Source: Streptomyces sp. JB150
GTDB taxonomy: Bacteria > Actinomycetota > Actinomycetes > Streptomycetales > Streptomycetaceae
Direction: 5' to 3'
NCBI RefSeq assembly: GCF_011193355.1
Contig: NZ_CP049780.1
Location: 3,216,169 to 3,280,168 of the forward strand
DNA length: 64,000 nucleotides
Below the pieces are notes generated by a model that did no database searches, had not been told where the DNA came from, and was given only the letters and a program-made list of their open reading frames with translations. Shown here in pieces: positions 58,516-64,000 of the stretch; within the stretch, counting starts at the first letter, position 1; each line of letters starts with the position of its first letter. A program made the translations under genes and the position numbers.

Positions 58516-58579
58516 CGCCTTCCCTCCTCCTCGTCGTCAGATGCCGGCACACCCGCACACGTCCGCACGCAGCCGCGCC

Positions 58580-58615
58580 ATCGAATCTCGATGAGAATCT
58601 ATCGTTTTTCGATAG
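58580..58615 (-). promoter_or_regulatory. Paired operators of the DUF2975/XRE operon
   Basis: ATCGA-ATC-TCGAT (58580-58592) and CTATCG-TTTTT-CGATAG (58599-58615) share ATCG/CGAT half-sites, centres about 21 bp apart, 65-100 bp before the DUF2975 ATG. They fit autoregulation by an XRE dimer on two helical turns. Confidence 0.65.
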
Positions 58616-58730
58616 GTGCCGACAAGAGGGACCGCAGGGAGATGACCGAGGACCCCTGGGCCCCGCTTCAGCGGCGGTGCGCCGTCTCCGCCGGCCCACC
58701 GAGGCGCCGATCTGGCCTGTGAACGTTTCT

Positions 58731-58763
58731 ACAGGTCAGCGGGATGATCACTTGATCACCTGT
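58731..58763. promoter_or_regulatory. Nested inverted repeat before the secreted-protein gene
   Basis: Outer arms ACAGGT (58731) and ACCTGT (58758) enclose two TGATCA palindromes spaced by CT. A candidate operator; the rest of 58616-58852 shows no gene. Confidence 0.4.
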
Positions 58764-58852
58764 GCTGGTGAAACGACTCCTGACTCGACAACCGGGCACC
58801 GGCAATCGCGGTTGGGCCGGTACTTGCCGGAAGACCTCAGGAGGAGATCACC

Positions 58853-59317
58853 TTGTTCGGGCCGACCATCACTCGCCTCGTCACCGCGCTGGCCGCCGCC
58901 GGCGGGCTCATCCTCAGCACGCCCACGAGTGCGCAGGCCACCGCGATCGGCTCGACTCCGGTGCGCACCTTCCAGTACAGCGTGGGGGGCATGACGATGC
59001 AGGTCCCCACAGGGTGCATGTTCACCCACATCATCCGGGGCAGCGGCAAGAAGATCACCTACCAGAACGCCGGCGTCGACTGCGCCTTCGCCGCCGCACT
59101 CGGCACCGGCTTCTGCAACTGGCGCATCGACTTCACCTACGCCGACACGGACAACCGGGTCTACCGCACGTCACGGGGCACAACGCACAACGAATGCAGG
59201 ATCGACCCGATGCGGAGCAACGCTCCTCGTACCCTGCCTCGTTATGGCAAGGCGTGCGCCCATCTGCACGTCAACGGAGTGCGACGGGTGAGTCAGTGTC
59301 ACCACATCACGAAGTGA
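58853..59317 (+). CDS. Secreted Cys-rich protein
   Basis: A 154-aa protein with a Sec signal peptide (TRLVTALAAAGGLILSTPTS, likely cleavage in AQATA-IG). The mature part (about 124 aa) has six Cys (CMFTH, DCAFAA, FCNWR, ECRID, ACAHL, QCHHI), consistent with three disulphides, plus aromatic beta-strand patterns. No enzyme motif is recognised. TTG start at 58853 with AGGAGGAG 6-8 nt upstream, so weak initiation is deliberate or tolerated. A small TM protein gene follows 12 bp later. Confidence 0.72.
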   Translation: MFGPTITRLVTALAAAGGLILSTPTSAQATAIGSTPVRTFQYSVGGMTMQVPTGCMFTHIIRGSGKKITYQNAGVDCAFAAALGTGFCNWRIDFTYADTDNRVYRTSRGTTHNECRIDPMRSNAPRTLPRYGKACAHLHVNGVRRVSQCHHITK

Positions 59318-59329
59318 GCGTGAGCGTTC

Positions 59330-59593
59330 ATGGTCGAGCAGCAGGGGCAGCGGGTGGATCAGGCGCGTGAAGCACGGCGTCGGCGGAGCGGAATCGTCGG
59401 GTTCCTCGCCGGCCTTTTCGGTGGACTGGCCTTCTTCGGGTTCTTTCCCGGACTGCCGCACGTCATCGACTGGGGCGCGATCGTCGTTTCGGTGGTGGTG
59501 GGGCTGCTGGGTCGGTGGGCTGGCCGGGCGTGGGCCGACCGGGCGGAGCGCGAGCAGGAGCAAGAACAGGAGCAGCACGACGGTCGTGAGTAG
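59330..59593 (+). CDS. Small two-TM membrane protein
   Basis: An 87-aa protein: basic N terminus, hydrophobic hairpin (GIVGFLAGLFGGLAFFGFFP and WGAIVVSVVVGLLGRWAG) and a charged tail with EQEQEQEQ repeats. ATG start without a good Shine-Dalgarno; 12 bp after the secreted-protein gene, so probably co-transcribed. Function unknown. Confidence 0.58.
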   Translation: MVEQQGQRVDQAREARRRRSGIVGFLAGLFGGLAFFGFFPGLPHVIDWGAIVVSVVVGLLGRWAGRAWADRAEREQEQEQEQHDGRE

Positions 59594-59755
59594 GCGGGTC
59601 GGGCGCTCCGCTCAGGTCCTGCCCGGCGGCAGGGAGACACCTTTCGGCGTGCGACAGATGACCAGCGCGGTTGTACGGGGCGAGAGTCCCCCCGGCGTTG
59701 CCCCTCGCGCCCCCGGCCTCACTGACGCGCTGCCCCTCCTCGGTACCCTGGCCGA

Positions 59756-60226
59756 ATGGGCGAAGCCGTAGCCGCAGGTCAGCAGATGGGCATCGTGGCC
59801 GCGCTCGTGCGGTCCGCGTTCCTGGTGGACGCCGTGTACGCCGAGTCGGGGCGTCGGTTCGGGCTGACCCCGCAGCAGGGCCAGCTGCTGTGCGTGCTGA
59901 TGCCGCAGCCGTACGGCATGTCCGAGCTGGGCTCGATGCTGGGTCTGGCCAAGTCCAGCCTGACCGGGCTGGTGGACCGCACCGCCCAGCGCGGCCTGGT
60001 CCGCCGCGAGGCCGATCCCCGGGACAAGCGGGCGGTACGGGTGCGCCTGACCGAGGAGGGCGCGTCGCTCGCCAGGCAGTTCTACGACGCCGCCTGCCGC
60101 CGCATCGAGGAGCTGCCGTCCGGTCTCGCACCCGCCGAGCGGGAGCAGCTGGCGGCGCTGCTCGCGAGGGTGGTCCGGGACAACGAGGTCCCGTGGGTGT
60201 TCCTCGAGCCGGAACCACGGCCGTAG
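59756..60226 (+). CDS. MarR-family regulator
   Basis: A 156-aa winged helix protein: PYGMSELGSMLGLAKSSLTG (recognition helix), LVDRTAQRGLVRREADPRDK and RAVRVRLTEEG (wing), then the dimer helix. The ATG is 8 bp after TACCCT, so the transcript is probably leaderless. No adjacent partner is obvious; a convergent MFS gene follows. Confidence 0.9.
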   Translation: MGEAVAAGQQMGIVAALVRSAFLVDAVYAESGRRFGLTPQQGQLLCVLMPQPYGMSELGSMLGLAKSSLTGLVDRTAQRGLVRREADPRDKRAVRVRLTEEGASLARQFYDAACRRIEELPSGLAPAEREQLAALLARVVRDNEVPWVFLEPEPRP

Positions 60227-60331
60227 GGACATCGCCGGGCCGCGACGGCCGAAGCCGCAGCCTCAGCCACAGCCACGTCACATCGCCAGGTCCGCCGACT
60301 GGGTGACCGTCGCCCGTGGCCGCAGCCGCGC

Positions 60332-61597
60332 TCACGTCGCCGCCCGCTCCTCCCCGGCCTTCGCGTCATCCCGGCTGTCCGTCTCGTCCGCACCGGTCAC
60401 ACCGGCCACACCGGCCCCCTCCGCGCTCTCCGCGCCCTCCCCCAGCCCTCGCGCCAGCACGCCCGTCACAGTCAGGGACCCGGCCGCCATCACCGTCATC
60501 GCCACCGCGGGCGAGGTGAGTTGGGCCGTCGTGCCGGCCAGGGTCGCGCTGAGGCCCTGGCAGGTGAGCATGCCGGCGGAGTGGAGGCCGAGGGCGTGGC
60601 CGGAGAGTTCGGTGGGGGTGAGGGTGACCAGCCGCTCCTGCTGTACGAGGCTCGCCCCGAAGCCGGCGGACGCCACCAGGACCAGGACGGCCGCGACCGG
60701 CACCGGCGGGCGCAGGAAGAACAGCAGGTACGGTCCGGCCAGCAACAGCAGCAGCGGCACCCCGAGCCGCGCGCGCCGTGCCGGTGGCACCAGGCGGCCG
60801 ACGGTGACGTCCCCGGCGAACATGCCCAGCGCCGCGCAGGTGAACAGTGTCCCGGCGGCGCCGGGCGCGTAGGAGACGTACAGCGACTCGCAGCCCACGA
60901 TCAGTCCGTTCGGCACCCACAGGGCGAGGTAGACGCGGCGGCGCGGACGTGACGACCACAGCCGGGCGTTGGCCCGCCAGGTGGCCCGTGCCGACGGGCG
61001 GCCGGTGGCGCGCGGCGGGCGTTGCGTCAGGCCCAGCCGCAGTCCGAGCGCCGCCCCGGCGTACAGCAGCGCCGCGAGCAGCAGCGCGGCGCGCGGGGTG
61101 AGGACGGCGACGAGGACACCGCCGGCCGCGTAGCCGCCGATCTGGGCGAGGCCGCTCATCATGTTGAAGACCGAACGCCCCAGCACGTAGCGCTCCGTGG
61201 AGAGGATCTCGGTCAGCAGTCCCCACCGCACTCCTCCGCCCAGCGAGGCCACCAGCCCCTGCGCGAGGACGACGGCGAAGACCGCCGCCGGCGGCAGTCC
61301 CGGCAGCGCGAGCACCGCCGTACCGGCCGCGAAGGCGAGGGCGACGCCGGTGAGCGTCGCCCGGGGCGGCAGCCGGTCGGCGCCCGACAGCAGGAAGGCG
61401 GCGCCGACGACCTGGGCCAGCGACGGGCCGAACATGCTCACCGCCGCCAGCAGCGGCGATCCGGTGGCCCGGAACACCAGCGTGCCGAGGGCGAGCCCGC
61501 CGAGGGTCTGCGCGGCGGTCTGGGCGGCGGAGGACAGGAACAGCGGGGTGAACTCGGGCGTGCGGAAGAGGCTCGCGTAGCCGGGTGAGGTGCGCAT
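60332..61597 (-). CDS. MFS transporter divergent from an ArsR-type regulator
   Basis: A 421-aa, 12-TM transporter: FLSSAAQTAAQTLGGLALGT (TM1), GGGVRWGLLTEILSTERYVL, GRSVFNMMSGLAQIGGYAAG, and helices to SPAVAMTVMAAGSLTVTGVL. The C terminus is an Ala/Gly/Glu-rich tail (EGAESAEGAGVAGVTGADET). Motif A is weak, as in other actinomycete ArsR-linked MFS exporters. Divergent from the ArsR-type gene over a perfect palindrome, so likely repressed by that protein. Confidence 0.88.
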   Translation of the reverse strand: MRTSPGYASLFRTPEFTPLFLSSAAQTAAQTLGGLALGTLVFRATGSPLLAAVSMFGPSLAQVVGAAFLLSGADRLPPRATLTGVALAFAAGTAVLALPGLPPAAVFAVVLAQGLVASLGGGVRWGLLTEILSTERYVLGRSVFNMMSGLAQIGGYAAGGVLVAVLTPRAALLLAALLYAGAALGLRLGLTQRPPRATGRPSARATWRANARLWSSRPRRRVYLALWVPNGLIVGCESLYVSYAPGAAGTLFTCAALGMFAGDVTVGRLVPPARRARLGVPLLLLLAGPYLLFFLRPPVPVAAVLVLVASAGFGASLVQQERLVTLTPTELSGHALGLHSAGMLTCQGLSATLAGTTAQLTSPAVAMTVMAAGSLTVTGVLARGLGEGAESAEGAGVAGVTGADETDSRDDAKAGEERAAT

Positions 61598-61635
61598 GCG
61601 GGGAGTCTCAAGCGGCCGTGGCGGGCCCCGTTATT

Positions 61636-61655
61636 GTTTCGCGCACACGCGAAAC
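61636..61655. promoter_or_regulatory. Palindromic operator between MFS and ArsR-type genes
   Basis: GTTTCGCG-CACA-CGCGAAAC, perfect 8-bp arms, in the 77-bp divergent gap. Probably the target of the neighbouring regulator, controlling both genes. Confidence 0.7.
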
Positions 61656-61674
61656 CAACCGGGGGGCGGGCGGC

Positions 61675-62784
61675 ATGGGCTGGTGGCAGCTCGACGCGGA
61701 CACCCTCGCCCGCAGCCGGTTCCTGCTCTCGCCGTACGCCGAGACCTTCGCGAGTCTGAAGCTGCTGCACGCCGGGACCGGGGCCCATCCGGGCGAGCGG
61801 GAGTGGCTGCGCGCGCACCTGCCCGCCTACCGGGCCCGCCTGGCCGCCGACCCGGTGACCGCGCGGCTGGTGCGGGCGGGACTGGGCCGGGACTGGATCG
61901 CCGACTTCCTCACCCCGACGCCGCGGGAGGGCGAGGACTTCGCGCGGGCGGTCGCCCGGGTGCGCGCCACCCGCCCCGACGCGGCCCGCGCCCATCTGCG
62001 GCTCTCCCTCGCCGGCCCGCTCCCCGCCGTCCTGGACCGCGACGACCTGCCCGAGCGCGCGGCGGCACTCCTCACGTATGTGTGGACCGAGGCGGTACGG
62101 CCGTACTGGGCGCGGCGCCGCCGCGTGCTGGAGGCCGACGTGGTCGCCCGCACGGCGCGGATGAGCGAGGGCGGCTGGGCGGCGGTGCTGGACGCGCTGC
62201 GGCCGGGCACCCGCTGGCTGGGCGCCAGCCGCTTCCAGGTCAATCTGCACGAGTACCCGCCCCGCGACATCTCCGGCGCCGAACTCGTCCTCGTCCCCGT
62301 CACCCCGCGCACCGGCTGGGTGTCGTGGGAGGAGCCGGAGCGGCAGCGGTACGCCCTGGTCTACCCGTGCTCCGGGCCGCTCGCCGACGGCCACGCCCGG
62401 CCCGCGCCCGCGAGCCTGGCCGCCCTGCTGGGCCGGGCCCGCGCCGCCGTCCTCGTCCTGCTGGACTCCCCGCTCAGCACCACCCAGCTGACGGCCGTGA
62501 CCGGGCAGGGGCTCGGCTCGGTCGGACGGCATCTGCGGGTACTGCGGGACGCGGGGCTGGTGGAGCGGCGCCGGGCGGGCCGCTCGGTGCTGTACGCGCG
62601 GACGGCGGCGGGCGATGTGCTGATCCGGGCAGCGGCGGGCGATGTGCCGGTCCGAGCAGCCTCGGGTGCTGCGCCGACCCGGTCAGCAGCGGGCGATGAG
62701 CGGATCCGGGCCGCGGCAAGCGAGGTGCTGCATCAGGCCGTAGGGGACCGGCCTGCCGGGGCGGGCGGAGCCGGGCGCGGCTAG
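61675..62784 (+). CDS. ArsR-type winged-helix regulator with long N-terminal domain
   Basis: A 369-aa DUF5937/ArsR-like protein. A roughly 240-residue N-terminal domain (WQLDADTLARSRFLLSPYAE ... EYPPRDISGAELVLVP) is followed by an ArsR HTH (TTQLTAVTGQGLGSVGRHLR, VLRDAGLVERRRAGRSVLYA, about 267-310). After the HTH comes a 50-residue tail of roughly 10-residue repeats (AAAGDVLIR / AAAGDVPVR / SAAGDERIR). No Cys metal site, so the signal is probably not a metal. Divergent from the MFS gene. Confidence 0.87.
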   Translation: MGWWQLDADTLARSRFLLSPYAETFASLKLLHAGTGAHPGEREWLRAHLPAYRARLAADPVTARLVRAGLGRDWIADFLTPTPREGEDFARAVARVRATRPDAARAHLRLSLAGPLPAVLDRDDLPERAAALLTYVWTEAVRPYWARRRRVLEADVVARTARMSEGGWAAVLDALRPGTRWLGASRFQVNLHEYPPRDISGAELVLVPVTPRTGWVSWEEPERQRYALVYPCSGPLADGHARPAPASLAALLGRARAAVLVLLDSPLSTTQLTAVTGQGLGSVGRHLRVLRDAGLVERRRAGRSVLYARTAAGDVLIRAAAGDVPVRAASGAAPTRSAAGDERIRAAASEVLHQAVGDRPAGAGGAGRG

Positions 62785-62793
62785 CATCCGGCC

Positions 62794-63291
62794 ATGACCA
62801 CCAACGCATCCCCCCTCGACGTCGCCATCGACGCCCTCCAGGGCGGTCCCGCCGATCTGAAGCAGTACGCCGGGCAGGTCGTGCTCGTCGTGAACGTGGC
62901 CTCCAAGTGCGGCCTGACCCCCCAGTACGCCGGTCTGGAGCGGCTCCAGGAGCGGTACGCCGCCCGCGGGTTCACCGTGCTCGGCGTGCCCTGCAACCAG
63001 TTCCTCGGCCAGGAGCCGGGCAGTGCCGCGGAGATCGCCGAGTTCTGCTCGGCGACGTACGGCGTGACCTTTCCGATGACCGAGAAGGTCGAGGTGAACG
63101 GCGCGGGCCGGCACCCGCTGTACGAGCGGCTGACCGGTTTCGCCGACGCCGAGGGGCACAGCGGGGACATCCGCTGGAACTTCGAGAAGTTCCTGATCGG
63201 CCGGGACGGCACCGTCGTCGCCCGGTTCTCCCCGCAGACCGAGCCGGAGTCGGCGGAGGTCGTCGCCGCCATCGAGGCGCAGCTCGGCTGA
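62794..63291 (+). CDS. Glutathione/thioredoxin-dependent peroxidase (GPx family)
   Basis: A 165-aa GPx-family peroxidase reducing peroxides, in actinomycetes most likely with thioredoxin or mycothiol. Peroxidatic Cys39 is in NVASKCGLTPQY; VPCNQFLGQEPG holds a second Cys and the conserved Gln, and WNFEKFLIGRDG the catalytic Trp and Asn. The ATG lies 9 bp after TAGCAT, suggesting a leaderless transcript. It begins 9 bp after the ArsR-type stop. Confidence 0.94.
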   Translation: MTTNASPLDVAIDALQGGPADLKQYAGQVVLVVNVASKCGLTPQYAGLERLQERYAARGFTVLGVPCNQFLGQEPGSAAEIAEFCSATYGVTFPMTEKVEVNGAGRHPLYERLTGFADAEGHSGDIRWNFEKFLIGRDGTVVARFSPQTEPESAEVVAAIEAQLG

Positions 63292-63307
63292 GCCGGAACG
63301 GCCTGCC

Positions 63308-63338
63308 TTGACCTTGCCCCCGGGGCAGGCCCGAGTCT
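63308..63338 (+). promoter_or_regulatory. MerR-type promoter with 19-bp spacer
   Basis: TTGACC (63308-63313), a TGCCCC-C-GGGGCA palindrome (63315-63327) in the spacer, and GAGTCT 19 bp downstream. A stretched spacer with an internal palindrome is the hallmark of MerR-controlled promoters. Confidence 0.7.
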
Positions 63339-63385
63339 CCTTCCCGCCGGGCGCCGAGGACCGCCCGGTGACGGAGGATGCGCGG

Positions 63386-64000
63386 ATGGACGAGGAACTG
63401 CTCACCATCGGGACGTTCGCCGCCCGGGCCCGCCGGTCGGCCAAGGCCCTGCGGCGGTACGACCGGCTCGGCCTGCTCACCCCGGCCCGGGTCGACCCGG
63501 CCAGCGGCTACCGCTACTACCGCGTCGCGCAGATCGAACAGGCGCGGCTGGTGGCCCTGCTGCGGCAGCTGGACATGCCGCTGGCGCGGATCGCCGAGGT
63601 GGTCGCCGCGGACGGGGAGCGGGCGGCCGGGCTGCTCGCCGCCTACTGGGCGGACGTCGAGGCCCGGCTGGCGGGGCAGCGGACGCTCGCCGCGTACCTT
63701 CGTGGACGGCTGTCGGGAGGGACTTCCGAGATGCGCGAGACGTTCACGGTCGAGACGGTCGAGATGCCGGCGCGGGTGGTGATCACCGAGACGCGGCATG
63801 TGCTGGCGGACGAACTGCCCGCCTGGATCGGCGCGTCGCTGGGGCGGCTGGAGGAGGCGGCCCGGCAGTGCGGCGGCCCGGCCGGCGCGCCCTACGTCGT
63901 CTACCACTCCGAGGTGTCCATGGAGAGCGACGGCCCCGCCGAGGCCTGTGTGCCGGTGGCCGACGAGGCGGCGGCCCGTGCCTGGGCCGAGGCGCGCGGA
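63386..64000 (+). CDS. MerR regulator with GyrI-like effector domain (3' end outside window)
   Basis: MerR HTH at residues 5-75 (LTIGTFAARARRSAKALRRY, DRLGLLTPARVDPASGYRYY, MPLARIAEVVAADG), a linker helix, and from about residue 115 the start of a GyrI/BmrR-type multidrug-binding domain (ETFTVETVEMPARVVITETR, APYVVYHSEVSMESDG). ATG 63386 with ACGGAGG about 10 nt upstream. The frame is open to the window edge. Its own promoter shows the 19-bp MerR spacer, so it is autoregulated. Target genes may lie beyond the edge. Confidence 0.88.
   Translation, partial: MDEELLTIGTFAARARRSAKALRRYDRLGLLTPARVDPASGYRYYRVAQIEQARLVALLRQLDMPLARIAEVVAADGERAAGLLAAYWADVEARLAGQRTLAAYLRGRLSGGTSEMRETFTVETVEMPARVVITETRHVLADELPAWIGASLGRLEEAARQCGGPAGAPYVVYHSEVSMESDGPAEACVPVADEAAARAWAEARG

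Overview
The window is a high-GC actinobacterial chromosome segment, almost certainly Streptomyces. The evidence is strong third-position GC, many GTG/TTG starts, ATGA/GTGA gene overlaps, leaderless-looking genes, a tricorn protease, a SepX-like division protein, HrdD sigma factor, DUF6227 and DUF5994 proteins, and a decayed integrative (AICE-type) element. Names rest on protein motifs read by eye; no database search was run.

Layout. 1-9 kb: the 3' part of a tricorn protease gene, a small hydrophilic protein, a minus-strand Baeyer-Villiger monooxygenase / alpha-beta hydrolase / SDR operon divergent from a MerR regulator, exonuclease III and a GNAT enzyme. 9.4-15 kb: tRNA-Ala(CGC), then a minus-strand block galU-moeA-moaC-moaB-rimJ-like-sepX-like, a gene set that in actinobacteria joins molybdopterin enzymes with cell division (Glp/GlpR, SepX). 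15-28 kb: 5-formyl-THF cyclo-ligase, a penicillin-acylase-like Ntn hydrolase, a cation/proton antiporter, an MFS exporter, an FmdB zinc-ribbon gene behind a CIRCE-like operator, an MTA/purine phosphorylase, an SAF/RcpC-like protein, MscL, a broken LtrA gene, a P1/DmpA peptidase and a DUF6227 protein. 28-32.6 kb: the fructose operon fruR-fruK-fruA. 32.8-42.3 kb: two 14-TM drug-efflux MFS genes with WYL, TetR and MarR regulators, a DODA-type dioxygenase, and hrdD with a textbook SigR promoter. 42.6-44.1 kb: a secreted M6-type metalloprotease.

44.2-53.7 kb is accessory. A tRNA-Arg(CCT) gene carries attL and a 45-bp near-exact repeat at 53661 is attR. Between them lies a roughly 9.4-kb AICE remnant: a dead tyrosine integrase (frameshift, catalytic Tyr changed to Asn) abutting the start of a traB/ftsK-like gene, a multiply frameshifted membrane-protein gene, an RRQRL zinc-protein gene split by a 773-bp inverted-repeat element, a DUF2637-like tail, a degenerate IS5-family copy with a passenger gene, and, apparently intact next to attR, a two-gene unit: a GNAT-PIN fusion translationally coupled to an ASCH-domain protein. 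That pair, with its own palindromic promoter, is the best candidate for an undescribed system.

53.7-64 kb returns to chromosome: two DUF5994 paralogues around an acyl-lipid desaturase, a DUF2975/XRE pair with paired operator palindromes, a secreted Cys-rich protein, MarR, an MFS/ArsR divergent pair, glutathione peroxidase, and a MerR/GyrI-like regulator cut by the window edge.
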